Source: Ectobacillus funiculus
GTDB lineage: Bacteria > Bacillota > Bacilli > Bacillales > Bacillaceae_G
DNA length: 64,000 nucleotides
Assembly (NCBI RefSeq): GCF_004138295.1
Contig: NZ_SCFM01000009.1
Coordinates: forward strand, 62,001 to 126,000
Direction: 5' to 3'
The notes under the pieces are model-generated. The model was not told where the DNA came from. It saw only the letters and a list, made by a program, of their open reading frames with translations, and ran no database searches. The position numbers were made by a program, and so were the translations under genes. Shown here piece after piece: positions 17,702 to 27,859 of the stretch (position 1 is the stretch's first letter; each line of letters opens with the position of its first letter).

Positions 17702-19030
17702 ATGAAAGTCACAGTAGTTGGTACTGGCTATGTTGGTTTAGTTACAGGTACATGTTTATCTGAGATTGGACATACAGTAACTTGTATTGATATTGATCAA
17801 AGTAAAGTAAATAAAATGCGTGCTGGTGTGTCTCCTATATATGAACCGGGTCTTGATGAGTTAATGAAAAGAAATATTGAGGAAAACCGTTTATTTTTTA
17901 CAACTGATTATAAAGAAGGATTTGCTGGTTCAGATGTTATCTATATAGCTGTTGGTACACCAGAAAAAGAAGATGGTTCAGCCAATCTTTCATTTATCGA
18001 GCAAGTAGCGAAGGATATTGCTACTCATATTGAAAGAGATGTGGTTGTAGTCACTAAAAGTACTGTTCCTGTAGGAACGAACGACTGGATTAAAGGAGTC
18101 ATTCAAAATAATCTTGTTAACAAAGTGGATGTTGACATTGTATCAAACCCTGAGTTTTTACGTGAGGGCGCTGCAATATATGATACTTTTCATGGAGACA
18201 GAATAGTAGTTGGAGCAGATAATGAACATGCGGCTAATATAATAGAAGAAATCAATAAACCGTTTGGTCTCCCTGTATTTAAAACAGATATTCGTAGTGC
18301 TGAAATGATTAAATACGCTGCAAATGCATTTCTTGCAACTAAAATTAGTTTCATTAATGAAATTTCAAATATTTGTGAAAAAGTTGGAGCGAATGTAGAA
18401 GATGTTGCAAATGGTATGGGACAAGATAGTAGAATTGGTTCACGATTCTTAAATGCCGGGATTGGTTATGGTGGTTCTTGTTTCCCTAAAGATACAAAGG
18501 CACTTGTACAAATTGCAGGTAACGTAGAATATGATTTTGAATTATTAAAAGGCGTTATTCGTGTTAATCAAAAGCAACAAGAAATGCTACTAAATAAATT
18601 AGATGAACGATTTGAAGGTTTAGCAGGGAAGAAGGTTGCTATTTTAGGATTAGCATTTAAGCCGAATACAGATGACATGAGAGAAGCAGCTTCAATTGTG
18701 ATTACAAAGCATTTAGTTAACAATGGAGCAAACGTGGTTGCGTATGATCCAGTTGCAATGGAAAATGCTAAAAAAATAATAGATTCACAAGTTAATTATG
18801 CATCGAATGCAATTGATGCTTTAAAAGATGCGGACGTTGCATTGATTTTAACAGAATGGGATGAATTTAAAGAGTTAGACCTACAATCTTTTGAAGACAA
18901 TATGAAACAACCAGTCATATTCGATGGTCGGAATTGTTACGATATTAAAACGGTCGAAAATTATAATTTAGAATATCATTCTATGGGAAGACCATCAGTT
19001 AAAAATATTAAATTACTTAATGTTAAATAA
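17702..19030 (+). CDS. ugd: UDP-glucose 6-dehydrogenase
   Basis: Oxidises UDP-glucose to UDP-glucuronate with NAD. The 442-residue protein has the N-terminal GTGYVGLV Rossmann motif, STVPVGT, NPEFLREGAA, and the catalytic Cys in GYGGSCFPKDTKAL. First gene of an AT-rich operon; galU copy 2 follows at 15 bases and would supply its substrate. In Bacillus this enzyme is a known target of the YwqD-type kinase, whose homologue lies just upstream. The product suggests a uronic acid in the polymer. Confidence 0.95.
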   Translation: MKVTVVGTGYVGLVTGTCLSEIGHTVTCIDIDQSKVNKMRAGVSPIYEPGLDELMKRNIEENRLFFTTDYKEGFAGSDVIYIAVGTPEKEDGSANLSFIEQVAKDIATHIERDVVVVTKSTVPVGTNDWIKGVIQNNLVNKVDVDIVSNPEFLREGAAIYDTFHGDRIVVGADNEHAANIIEEINKPFGLPVFKTDIRSAEMIKYAANAFLATKISFINEISNICEKVGANVEDVANGMGQDSRIGSRFLNAGIGYGGSCFPKDTKALVQIAGNVEYDFELLKGVIRVNQKQQEMLLNKLDERFEGLAGKKVAILGLAFKPNTDDMREAASIVITKHLVNNGANVVAYDPVAMENAKKIIDSQVNYASNAIDALKDADVALILTEWDEFKELDLQSFEDNMKQPVIFDGRNCYDIKTVENYNLEYHSMGRPSVKNIKLLNVK

Positions 19031-19045
19031 ATTGGGGGACTTAAA

Positions 19046-19927
19046 TTGAAAAAGGTAAAAAAAGCCATTATTCCGGCGGCAGGATTAGGAACACGTTTTT
19101 TACCAGCAACAAAAGCAATGCCAAAAGAAATGCTACCAATTGTGGATAAACCAACGATTCAATATATTATTGAAGAAGCAATTCAATCGGGAATTGAAGA
19201 TATTATTATCGTAACAGGTAAAGGTAAACGTGCGATAGAGGATCACTTTGATCATAACTTTGAACTTGAACAGAACTTGATTGAAAAAGGGAAGTATGAT
19301 CTTTTAGAAAAAGTAAAACAGTCATCAAAAATTAATCTTCATTACATTCGTCAGAAGGAACCAAAAGGACTTGGTCATGCAATTTGGTGTGCGAGAAAGT
19401 TCATTGGAGATGAGCCTTTTGCGGTATTACTTGGTGATGATATTGTAGAAGCTGAAACACCTTGTTTAAAACAGCTTACTAATGAGTATGAGAAAACAGG
19501 AGTGTCAGTTATTGGTGTACAAACCGTTGCAGATGATCAGACACACCGATATGGAATAATAGAACCTTTGGAGAAAGATGGGAATCTATATAAAGTAAAT
19601 CGTTTTGTAGAAAAGCCCGCTAAAGGAACTGCGCCATCTAATCTAGCAATTATGGGGAGATATGTATTAACTCCAGAAATCTTTGAAATTTTGGAAAATC
19701 AAGAAACAGGTGCTGGTGGAGAAATTCAGTTAACTGATGCGATTCAGCATTTAAATAAAAAACAATCAGTATATGCCTATGATTTTGAGGGAACTCGCTA
19801 TGATGTAGGTGAGAAGTTCGGATTTATTCAGACTACGATTGAATTTGCATTAAGGCATGAAGATCTGAAGGAACCACTATTTGAGCTAATGGAAAAATTA
19901 ATAGAACATAAGAAAATTAGCTTATAG
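19046..19927 (+). CDS. galU: UTP-glucose-1-phosphate uridylyltransferase, copy 2
   Basis: A 293-residue paralogue of 11981-12865, very similar along its length, with the same [20 protein letters not shown] signature. It begins with TTG after GGGGGACTTAAA. Codon use is more AT-rich than in copy 1, like its neighbours. It feeds UDP-glucose to ugd directly upstream, so it is probably the exopolysaccharide-dedicated copy. Confidence 0.94.
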   Translation: MKKVKKAIIPAAGLGTRFLPATKAMPKEMLPIVDKPTIQYIIEEAIQSGIEDIIIVTGKGKRAIEDHFDHNFELEQNLIEKGKYDLLEKVKQSSKINLHYIRQKEPKGLGHAIWCARKFIGDEPFAVLLGDDIVEAETPCLKQLTNEYEKTGVSVIGVQTVADDQTHRYGIIEPLEKDGNLYKVNRFVEKPAKGTAPSNLAIMGRYVLTPEIFEILENQETGAGGEIQLTDAIQHLNKKQSVYAYDFEGTRYDVGEKFGFIQTTIEFALRHEDLKEPLFELMEKLIEHKKISL

Positions 19928-19947
19928 AGGAGAGGAGCGTACTTGGA

Positions 19948-20625
19948 ATGTCTGACTTCGCAAAATCTAATGCAATAACTGCTCCTACAGAAGAAATAGC
20001 AATTACAGTTGAAAAGAGGGCACTATATAGTATTTCAAAGAGAACTTTAGATATTTTAGGTGTCTTAGTTGGTTTAGTTGCCTTAAGCATCCTATTTTTC
20101 ATTGTAGCGCTTTTAATCAAACTTGAGGATCCTAAAGGACCGGTCTTTTTTTCACAAAAAAGGGTTGGGAAAAATGGAAAAGAATTTAAAATGTATAAGT
20201 TTCGTTCTATGGTGACTGATGCTGAGGCAAAGCTCGAAGAACTACTAAAGTATAATGAAGTAGACGGTGCCATGTTTAAAATGAAGGATGATCCACGAAT
20301 TACAAAGGTTGGAAAGTTTATTCGGAAGACAAGCATCGATGAACTTCCGCAGTTATTCAATGTGCTAAAAGGAGATATGAGTTTAGTTGGACCAAGACCA
20401 CCTCTACCACGCGAGGTTAAAGAATATACAAACTATCATATGCAAAGGTTATTGGTTACTCCTGGATGTACAGGTATTTGGCAAGCAAGTGCGAGGAATA
20501 GTGTTGGTTTTGAAGAAATGGTTGAAATGGACTTAGAATATATTCGGAAACGAAGTTTCTCGTTTGATTTAAAAATCATCTTCAAAACTTTTACAGTGTT
20601 ACTTGGCTCAAAAAATGCTTTTTAG
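19948..20625 (+). CDS. Undecaprenyl-phosphate sugar phosphotransferase (initiating transferase)
   Basis: A 225-residue bacterial sugar transferase that attaches the first sugar phosphate to undecaprenyl phosphate. It has one membrane segment near residues 36-58 and then the catalytic domain: KRVGKNGKEFKMYKFRSM, KTSIDELPQLFNVLKGDMS, VGPRPPLPREV and TPGCTGIWQASAR. This is the short form without the N-terminal multi-membrane part of WbaP/CpsE. The sugar (glucose or galactose) cannot be read from the sequence. Confidence 0.92.
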   Translation: MSDFAKSNAITAPTEEIAITVEKRALYSISKRTLDILGVLVGLVALSILFFIVALLIKLEDPKGPVFFSQKRVGKNGKEFKMYKFRSMVTDAEAKLEELLKYNEVDGAMFKMKDDPRITKVGKFIRKTSIDELPQLFNVLKGDMSLVGPRPPLPREVKEYTNYHMQRLLVTPGCTGIWQASARNSVGFEEMVEMDLEYIRKRSFSFDLKIIFKTFTVLLGSKNAF

Positions 20626-21072
20626 GATAGAAGTAATGAGACAGGATTAGTGTTTAGGTTTATTGGGCTTATATTTACACATCATAGGGATTTGGTAGAG
20701 TGTTAGATTAATAAAATGCTTGAAGAGAAAGACTTAATAATATTTATTTACGAATCCATAAAAAACTATATAAGTCCAACTTAAAAATTTGATATACCTA
20801 ATCCTGCAACCTAATGAATACCTGAATTAATCTGCTTTAAACATGTGGGGAAATTAAAATATACTTATATAGATATACTTGATCATGACAAAGATTTAAC
20901 AAATTAATTCTTTAAGATTGAAAAAACAGGGAGTATCTATTTCCAACTACAGCAAGAGATGAAGAGATTTTTGTGAATAATGAATATATCACATGTTTTG
21001 CTCTAGATACTCTATCAACTCAAAGAAAGCTTTATTCATCATAAAATTTAAAGAGAGTGGTTAAAATCTAAT
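20626..21072. other. Intergenic gap inside the exopolysaccharide cluster
   Basis: 447 bp without a recognised gene. A fragment near 20945-21045 reads in one frame as PTTARDEEIFVNNEYITCFA and continues to LYSS before a stop; it may be gene debris but I do not recognise it. The sequence near 20764 (ACTATATAAGTC) resembles the end of the IS630 element at 29.85 kb, but only over a short stretch. Confidence 0.35.
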
Positions 21073-22236
21073 ATGAAAAATATTTTTATAATAGGGAGCA
21101 AGGGAATACCTTCTAAGTATGGTGGATTTGAAACATTTGTAGAAAAGTTAACAGAATATAAAGTAAGCGATAGTATCAAATATCATGTTTCCTGTTTATC
21201 AGAACACGATAATAAGGAATATGAACATAATAATGCAAGATGCTTTACTGTGAAAGTACCTAATGTTGGTCCAGCAAAAGCAGTAATTTATGACCTTATG
21301 TCATTGCAACGGGTTTACGAATACATTAAAGAAAATCGTATTGAAAATGCGATTGTATATATTTTAGCTTGTAGAATCGGACCATTCATGAAGTTCTATA
21401 AGAATAGATTTGAACAGCTAAACGTGCCTGTGTATGTAAATCCAGATGGTCATGAGTGGAAAAGAGCTAAATGGAGCTGGGCAATTCGTCGGTATTGGAA
21501 GTTATCAGAAAGACTGATGATTAAAAATATAGACTTAGCAATTTGTGATTCAGTTGCAATCGAAAAATATATTAAAGAAGAATATAGTTCATATCGCCCT
21601 AAAACAACTTTTATCGCTTATGGAGCTACAGTAAATAAACCAGAAAATCTTAATGAAGATAAATATAACCAATGGTTAAAGCAGTGGGATTTAAAAGGAA
21701 AAGACTATTATCTAATTGTAGGACGTTTTGTAGCGGAAAATAATTATGAGCTTATTATTCGTGAGTTTATGAACTCGAAATCGGAAAAGTCTCTTGTCAT
21801 TGTTACTAATGTTGAGAAGAATAAGTTTTATAATGAGTTAAAGAATCGAACAAAATTTGATAATGATAAAAGAATAAAGTTTGTTGGAACAATCTACGAA
21901 CAAGATCTATTATATCAAGTTAGAAACGGTGCTTTTGGATATTTTCATGGTCACGAAGTTGGAGGGACAAATCCGTCACTACTTGAGGCAATGGCAACTA
22001 CTTCATTAAATTTACTTTTAGATGTGAATTTTAATAGAGAAGTTGGACAAGATGCCGCACTTTATTTTAATAAAAAAGTAGGAAATTTAGCTGAGCTTAT
22101 TGAATCTGCTGATTTATTGTCGGATACGGAAATAAAAATCAATGAAGAAAAGGCTAAGAGGCGCATTCAAGACTCGTATTCATGGGAGTTGATTGTAAAT
22201 CAGTATGAGAATTGTTTTCTCAAGGAAAAGGTTTAA
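21073..22236 (+). CDS. Glycosyltransferase with DUF1972 N-terminal domain (GT4; rhamnosyltransferase type)
   Basis: A 387-residue cytosolic glycosyltransferase. It opens with IIGSKGIPSKYGGFETFVEKL, shows NPDGHEWKRAKWS in the middle and ends with a GT4 donor domain (GRFVAENNYELIIREF, GHEVGGTNPSLLEAM). This matches the WchF/Cps2T type of transferases, which often add the second sugar (rhamnose) to lipid-linked glucose. dTDP-rhamnose genes downstream fit this, but specificity is inferred. The RBS is weak and far from the ATG. Confidence 0.85.
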   Translation: MKNIFIIGSKGIPSKYGGFETFVEKLTEYKVSDSIKYHVSCLSEHDNKEYEHNNARCFTVKVPNVGPAKAVIYDLMSLQRVYEYIKENRIENAIVYILACRIGPFMKFYKNRFEQLNVPVYVNPDGHEWKRAKWSWAIRRYWKLSERLMIKNIDLAICDSVAIEKYIKEEYSSYRPKTTFIAYGATVNKPENLNEDKYNQWLKQWDLKGKDYYLIVGRFVAENNYELIIREFMNSKSEKSLVIVTNVEKNKFYNELKNRTKFDNDKRIKFVGTIYEQDLLYQVRNGAFGYFHGHEVGGTNPSLLEAMATTSLNLLLDVNFNREVGQDAALYFNKKVGNLAELIESADLLSDTEIKINEEKAKRRIQDSYSWELIVNQYENCFLKEKV

Positions 22237-22314
22237 GAGAAGAAATAGTTTTTGAAATAGCAAAATGTCAACCAATGAGGATCTTAGATTAATTTCTTAG
22301 AAGAAGGAATTTGT

Positions 22315-23433
22315 ATGAAAAAAATATTGTTTTTACATTCTAGTTCAGAGTTATATGGATCAGATAGATCATTATTAAATCTAATCAAAAATATAGATAG
22401 AAATCGTTTTGGAATTACTGTTATTTTGCCAGAGTATGGACCTCTAGTTGATGAATTGAAAAAAATTGATAATATTGAGGTTCTTATTAAAGATATTGCG
22501 ACACTAAGACGGAAGCATTTATCTGTCAAAGGGCTTATAGAGTATACCACTAACTTTCTAAATTCTTTATTTTATTTAATAAATATTATAAGAAAGAAAA
22601 AAATAGATGTGGTATATACAAATACTTCTGTTGTTTTTCCAGGGGGAATAGCAGCTAAGCTGTTAGGACGAAAAAGTATTTGGCATATAAGAGAAATTGT
22701 AGCGAATAAATTTGAAGCAACAGTTGTATCTAGAATTGTTAATTTATTTTCAGATATTATAATAGCTAACAGTAAAGCGACAGCATCAGCAATTAGCCAA
22801 AATGAAGATAAGCTTAAAGTAGTGTACAATGCTATTGAAAGTACACAAAAGAAAATTGTAAACAATAGGCTAACTGCTAAAGATGAAATAGTGATTGGAA
22901 TGGCCGGAAGAATTAATAGATGGAAAGGTCAAAAACTTTTTGTAGATATGGCTGAAAAAGTATTAAGGGAGAATAAAACAGTCCAATTTGTTATTGCTGG
23001 AGATGTCTATAAAGGGGAAGATCACATATTAGATGATCTAAAGACCTATATTAAAAACAAAAACTTAGAGTCAAAGATAAAATTGTTAGGTCAAGTTCAG
23101 GATATGGATTCATTCTATAATAATATAGATATTTTTATACTACCTTCCATTCAGCCTGAACCATTTGGTTTAGTAGTGTTAGAGGCTATGGAAAGAGGGA
23201 TACCCGTTATTGCTACAAATCACGGAGGACCGGTTGAGATCATTGAGAATAATGTAGATGGCTTCTTAGTGGATTATGTTGAGGCTTCGGAAATGAGTAA
23301 CGTTGCTTTAAGGTTAACTTCTGATAGTGATTTAAGAAAGAATGTTGGTCAAAAGGGAAAAGAGAAAAGAAATAATGTTTTTAACTTGGAGAATTATGTT
23401 AAAAATATTTCAGAAATTATAACTGAATTATAG
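22315..23433 (+). CDS. Glycosyltransferase family 4
   Basis: 372 residues with a GT4 layout: N-terminal acceptor domain opening FLHSSSELYGSDRSLLNL, and donor domain with GMAGRINRWKGQKLFV and the EPFGLVVLEAMERGIPVIAT motif holding the EX7E glutamates. The start follows AAGGAATTTGT. It presumably adds one sugar of the repeat unit on the cytosolic side; donor and linkage are unknown. Confidence 0.9.
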   Translation: MKKILFLHSSSELYGSDRSLLNLIKNIDRNRFGITVILPEYGPLVDELKKIDNIEVLIKDIATLRRKHLSVKGLIEYTTNFLNSLFYLINIIRKKKIDVVYTNTSVVFPGGIAAKLLGRKSIWHIREIVANKFEATVVSRIVNLFSDIIIANSKATASAISQNEDKLKVVYNAIESTQKKIVNNRLTAKDEIVIGMAGRINRWKGQKLFVDMAEKVLRENKTVQFVIAGDVYKGEDHILDDLKTYIKNKNLESKIKLLGQVQDMDSFYNNIDIFILPSIQPEPFGLVVLEAMERGIPVIATNHGGPVEIIENNVDGFLVDYVEASEMSNVALRLTSDSDLRKNVGQKGKEKRNNVFNLENYVKNISEIITEL

Positions 23434-23443
23434 GGGAAGATCA

Positions 23444-24292
23444 ATGCATATATCATTTGTTATATTACATTATCTAACAGAACAGGATACTATAGAGTGT
23501 ATTGAGTCTATTTTAAATAATGTAGATTATAAAGATTATTCTATTTTAGTTGTAGATAATGGTTCTCCGAATAATTCAGGAGAGAGCCTGAAACTACGAT
23601 ATCAATATAATAGCAAGGTAGATATTATATTATCTGATAAAAACCTAGGTTTTGCTAAAGGAAATAATGTAGGTTTTTTAAAGGCTAAATATGAGTATCA
23701 GGCTGATTTTATTATTTTAATGAATAATGATACGATTATAGAGCAACAAGATTTTTTAGATCAAGTAGTTAGTAAATACAATTCTACTAAATATGCTGTT
23801 ATGGGACCAAATATTATATCAACCGTAGACAATAATCATCAGAATCCGCAGCCTTTTAAGATTATAACTAAAAAAGATACATGGTATCAGTTAATAAGAC
23901 ATTTAGCGTTGCTTCTATTAAACTATTTAAATCTAGAACCTGCAATGAAAAATATTCTTAAAAAGTTTAAACCAGAAAAAGTACTTGTTACTAGACATAA
24001 AGAAGAATTGACTGATGTTCAATTACATGGTAGCTGTTTAATCTTTTCACCAATGTATATCCAAAAGTTTGATGGACTATACGACAAAACCTTTATGTAT
24101 TTTGAAGAAGCTATATTATTTCATTTGTGCAGAACAAATAGTTTGAAAACATTTTATAGCCCGGATTTGGTAATCTTCCATAAAGAAGATTCTGCAACAG
24201 ATGCGTATTTAAAGAATAGCCTACAAAAAAATAGATTTGTATATAAGCATTCTGTAAGATCAATTCTCCATTTATTAAAATTAATGAACTAA
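23444..24292 (+). CDS. Glycosyltransferase family 2
   Basis: A 282-residue GT-A enzyme: VILHYLTEQDTIECI, VDNGSPNNSGES and MNNDT (the DXD-like site), with YFEEAILFHLC where GT2 proteins have the catalytic ED-x-D region. It resembles rhamnosyltransferases of the WbbL branch, which fits the rml genes, but this is only resemblance. Starts 10 bases after the preceding gene with GGGGAAGATCA. Confidence 0.88.
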   Translation: MHISFVILHYLTEQDTIECIESILNNVDYKDYSILVVDNGSPNNSGESLKLRYQYNSKVDIILSDKNLGFAKGNNVGFLKAKYEYQADFIILMNNDTIIEQQDFLDQVVSKYNSTKYAVMGPNIISTVDNNHQNPQPFKIITKKDTWYQLIRHLALLLLNYLNLEPAMKNILKKFKPEKVLVTRHKEELTDVQLHGSCLIFSPMYIQKFDGLYDKTFMYFEEAILFHLCRTNSLKTFYSPDLVIFHKEDSATDAYLKNSLQKNRFVYKHSVRSILHLLKLMN

Positions 24293-24548
24293 TATTATTA
24301 AAGTAGTAATCTACTGAAAAAATTTGAAGCAGAAGAAGTAGGTATTAAAATAAAATTAGTTTCAACGCCAGAGTAACTAATTAGGATAAAGAGTCATTAA
24401 ATGCTTGATTATCGAAAATGGTGCTCGATAAAATTTGTTTAATGATTACTTAGGTGGAGAGATGTTTTGACCAGGAAATTAAAAGAGAAAAAGTTTTTAT
24501 TCCAAGGACTACAATTCAGTATGATGTGGTAATGACGAGGGATGAGTA

Positions 24549-25964
24549 TTGAATACTAAGGCAATTACGTTTATTAAGAATTTTTCATATTCGCTAACCT
24601 CACAGTTAATATCAATGATTATATCAACAATAGTGATATTGATTGTGCCGAAGTTGATAGGTGTGGAGGAATATGGATATTGGCAGTTATACTTGTTTTA
24701 TGCTTCTTATGTAGGATTTCTGCATCTAGGTTGGAATGATGGGGTATATCTGAGGTACGGGGGGAAAGAATACAAGGAACTAGATAAGGATTTATTTTTT
24801 TCTCAGTTCTGGATGTTGGTTATTTTCCAGATAATAGTAGGTATGGGTATCTTAGTTGCTTCAACAGCCTTTACCTCAGATATCAATAAGTTATTTATAT
24901 TCAAAATGATTGCACTATGTACATTGATAGTAAATGTTAGATACATGTTAATTTATGTTTTACAGGCAACTAATAAAATTAAAGAGTATGCACAAATAAC
25001 GATGATGGAAAAAGTGCTTTATTGTTGCTTAATTCTATTATTGCTATTTAGGACTAGGGAGTATAATTTATTGATAGCTGCAGACATAATAGGAAAAGTT
25101 GTGTCTTTAGTCTACGCTGCATACTGCTGTAGAGATATTGTTTTTAAAAAAATATCCGTATTTTATTTTGATATGAGAGAAACGCTTGAAAATATCAGTG
25201 CTGGGATAAAATTGATGTTTTCTAACATAGCTAGCATTTTGATTATAGGAATTGTTCGGTTTGGTATTGAGCGAGCCTGGAGTGTTTCAACTTTTGGAAA
25301 AGTATCACTAGTAATCAGTATTTCTAATCTTATAATGATATTTATCAATGCTATAGGGATAATAATGTTCCCTTTTCTAAGAAGAACAAATGAAGAAGAC
25401 TTGCCAAGGATTTATACAGTTTCGAGAACTTTTTTAATGGTTCCTTTGCTCGGTATACTCATAGCATTTTATCCGTTAAAGTTTATTTTATCAGTATGGT
25501 TACCGCAATACGCAGAGAGTCTCATGTTTATGGCGCTAATTTTTCCGATGTGTGTCTATGAAGGGAAAATGGCCTTATTGATAAATACTTATTTAAAGAC
25601 TTTGCGTAAAGAAAAGTTGATGCTGTTTATAAACTTGGTGTCGGTCGTCTTGAGCATTATATTTACAATTTTGTTTACTATAGTGTTTAAGAATCTAACA
25701 TTAGCGATTGTATCGATTGTTGTGCTTTTAGCCTTCAGATGTGCTTTTGCGGAGATACTTTTATCAAAAATACTCAACATATCTGTGTATAAAGATATAT
25801 TACTTGAGATTGTAATGTCGCTTATATTTATACTGATAGGTTGGTTTGTTACTTCATTAAACGGAGCATTAATCTATTTAGCTGCATATGGATTGTATGT
25901 GTTAATTAAGAAAAGAGACATTACAATCACATTAAAAGAAGTAAAACAACTTGTTAAGAAATAG
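24549..25964 (+). CDS. Wzx-type polysaccharide flippase
   Basis: A 471-residue integral membrane protein of the MVF/MATE-like polysaccharide transporter family. About twelve hydrophobic segments run along its whole length, with LIGVEEYGYWQLYLFYASYVG near the start as in Wzx proteins. It should flip the lipid-linked repeat unit outwards for the Wzy polymerase at 34351-35883. The TTG start follows GAGGGATGAGTA. Confidence 0.88.
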   Translation: MNTKAITFIKNFSYSLTSQLISMIISTIVILIVPKLIGVEEYGYWQLYLFYASYVGFLHLGWNDGVYLRYGGKEYKELDKDLFFSQFWMLVIFQIIVGMGILVASTAFTSDINKLFIFKMIALCTLIVNVRYMLIYVLQATNKIKEYAQITMMEKVLYCCLILLLLFRTREYNLLIAADIIGKVVSLVYAAYCCRDIVFKKISVFYFDMRETLENISAGIKLMFSNIASILIIGIVRFGIERAWSVSTFGKVSLVISISNLIMIFINAIGIIMFPFLRRTNEEDLPRIYTVSRTFLMVPLLGILIAFYPLKFILSVWLPQYAESLMFMALIFPMCVYEGKMALLINTYLKTLRKEKLMLFINLVSVVLSIIFTILFTIVFKNLTLAIVSIVVLLAFRCAFAEILLSKILNISVYKDILLEIVMSLIFILIGWFVTSLNGALIYLAAYGLYVLIKKRDITITLKEVKQLVKK

Positions 25965-25969
25965 AAGTA

Positions 25970-26200
25970 TGTGGAAGTTATGGCTCTCTGGGTTTGATGA
26001 GCACTTCGTCCTAACCTTTGTGTGGGATAACTCGTATCAGGATGACAGCTTTGATAAGAAGTACCAAATGCTGAAATATATACGTCCCAAGGAGTAAGAG
26101 ACTTGTCTATTTGCTCATGACTCTCCCTACCAAAAAGGTTTATAAAACCAAAAGTAAGAACATATATTTGATAACGTGATTCCTTGGGTCACGGAAGTGA
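25970..26200 (+). mobile_element. Transposase relic (C-terminal middle part)
   Basis: Broken frames read SFDKKYQMLKYIRPKE, stop, ETCLFAHDSPYQKG. The same DNA order, GATAAGAAG…CTGAAATA…AAGGA…CTTTTTATCAAAAGG-like, is found in the relic at 36280-36700, so both derive from one insertion sequence type. No intact frame or ends seen. Confidence 0.5.
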
Positions 26201-26395
26201 GCCGAATCAATCGATAAATGAACAAAAGAAATCGAACTACTTAATATTTTTAAAAGATTTGATCGGAAATTTTATCAGTGCAACTTAAGAAAAGAAGTAA
26301 TTATGAAATTGATTTAATTATTAAAAGATGTATTAGTATATAAAGAACAGAATTTATTAAAATTAAAAGTTTTTTCAAAAGGAGAGGAATGTAAA

Positions 26396-27274
26396 ATGAA
26401 AGGTATCATTTTAGCAGGGGGTTCCGGAACTAGATTATACCCATTAACAATGGTGACAAGTAAACAATTACTTCCTATATATGACAAACCAATGATCTAT
26501 TATCCTTTATCCACATTAATGTTAGCAGGAATTCGAGAAATATTAATAATATCAACACCTGAAGACACAAAAAGATTTGAAAACTTACTTGGTGATGGAT
26601 CACAATTTGGCATATCACTGCAGTATAAGGTGCAACCTAGTCCTGATGGTTTAGCCCAAGCTTTTATACTAGGTGAGGAATTTATTGGAAATGACTCAGT
26701 TGCTATGGTTTTAGGAGATAATATTTATTATGGAAGTGGAATGCGGAAAATATTGCAACGAGCAGCTAATAAAGAGCATGGGGCTACAGTATTTGGTTAC
26801 CATGTTCAAGATCCAGAGCGTTTTGGTGTAGTAGAGTTTGATGATAATGGCAAGGTGTTAAGTGTAGAGGAAAAGCCAAAGGTACCAAAATCTAATTATG
26901 CTATCACAGGTCTATATTTCTATGATAACCGTGTTATTGAGATTGCAAAAAATGTACAACCATCTCCGCGTGGCGAGTTAGAGATAACATCTATAAATGA
27001 GACGTATTTAAAGCTAGGGGAATTAGATGTTGAACTTTTAGGTCGTGGGTTTACTTGGCTAGATACTGGTACACATGAAAGTTTAGTAGAAGCAACTAAT
27101 TTCGTTAAAACAATAGAAGAGCATCAGGGAATTAAAATTGCAGCTCCGGAGGAGATTGCCTATATTAACGAATGGATTACTAAAGACCAGTTATGGAATT
27201 GTGGAGAAAAGTTAAGTAAAACGGGATATGGTCAGTATTTAATGAAAGTAGCAAATGGTGAAATCCGATACTAA
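26396..27274 (+). CDS. rmlA: Glucose-1-phosphate thymidylyltransferase RmlA
   Basis: First enzyme of dTDP-L-rhamnose synthesis, joining dTTP and glucose 1-phosphate. 292 residues, with [42 protein letters not shown] and the [19 protein letters not shown] region. The start follows AAAAGGAGAGGAATGTAAA. First gene of the rmlACDB set. Confidence 0.96.
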   Translation: MKGIILAGGSGTRLYPLTMVTSKQLLPIYDKPMIYYPLSTLMLAGIREILIISTPEDTKRFENLLGDGSQFGISLQYKVQPSPDGLAQAFILGEEFIGNDSVAMVLGDNIYYGSGMRKILQRAANKEHGATVFGYHVQDPERFGVVEFDDNGKVLSVEEKPKVPKSNYAITGLYFYDNRVIEIAKNVQPSPRGELEITSINETYLKLGELDVELLGRGFTWLDTGTHESLVEATNFVKTIEEHQGIKIAAPEEIAYINEWITKDQLWNCGEKLSKTGYGQYLMKVANGEIRY

Positions 27275-27294
27275 TAAATGGAAGTGTGGAGAAA

Positions 27295-27858
27295 ATGAAG
27301 ATTACAAAAACTAATTTAGAAGATGTAGTTATTATTGAACCTTCTCTTTTCGGTGACCACCGTGGTTGGTTTATGGAAACGTATAGTGAAACAAGGTTTA
27401 AAGAAGCTGGGATTGCTCTTAATTTTGTTCAGGATAATCAATCATTTTCAGCAACAAAAGGTACATTACGAGGTCTTCATTATCAATTGAATCCAAAAGC
27501 ACAAACTAAGTTAGTACGTTGCACAAGAGGAGCCATTTATGATGTTGCTGTTGATATACGAAAAGGGAGTCCTTCATACGGTAAATGGTTTGGAATTGAA
27601 CTAACTGCAGAGAATAAAAAACAACTTTTAATTCCTCAGGGTTTTGCTCATGGATTTATGACTTTAACAGATGATGTTGAAGTTCAATATAAAGTAGACG
27701 AGTTGTATGCTCCAGAATGTGATCGAGGTATTACTTGGAATGACTCTAGCATAGGCATTGTTTGGCCAATTGACATTGTTCCTATATTATCAGCAAAAGA
27801 TGAAAAGGCACCTCTTTTAAAAGATGCAGAAAATAATTTTGTCTATGGAGAGTCATAA
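27295..27858 (+). CDS. rmlC: dTDP-4-dehydrorhamnose 3,5-epimerase RmlC
   Basis: Cupin epimerase, third step of dTDP-rhamnose synthesis. About 187 residues from the ATG at 27295; a GTG at 27286 in the same frame is an alternative, and the ribosome site (GGAAGTGTGGAG) overlaps both. Motifs: DHRGWFMETY, LRGLHYQL with the catalytic His, IPQGFAHGF, and the active Tyr in VQYKVDELYAPECDRGI. Confidence 0.95.
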   Translation: MKITKTNLEDVVIIEPSLFGDHRGWFMETYSETRFKEAGIALNFVQDNQSFSATKGTLRGLHYQLNPKAQTKLVRCTRGAIYDVAVDIRKGSPSYGKWFGIELTAENKKQLLIPQGFAHGFMTLTDDVEVQYKVDELYAPECDRGITWNDSSIGIVWPIDIVPILSAKDEKAPLLKDAENNFVYGES

Positions 27859-27859
27859 G

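Noticed and set aside
20760-20790. Sequence resembling the IS630 terminal repeat
   Set aside because: Match is short and there is no second end or transposase piece; could be chance in AT-rich DNA.
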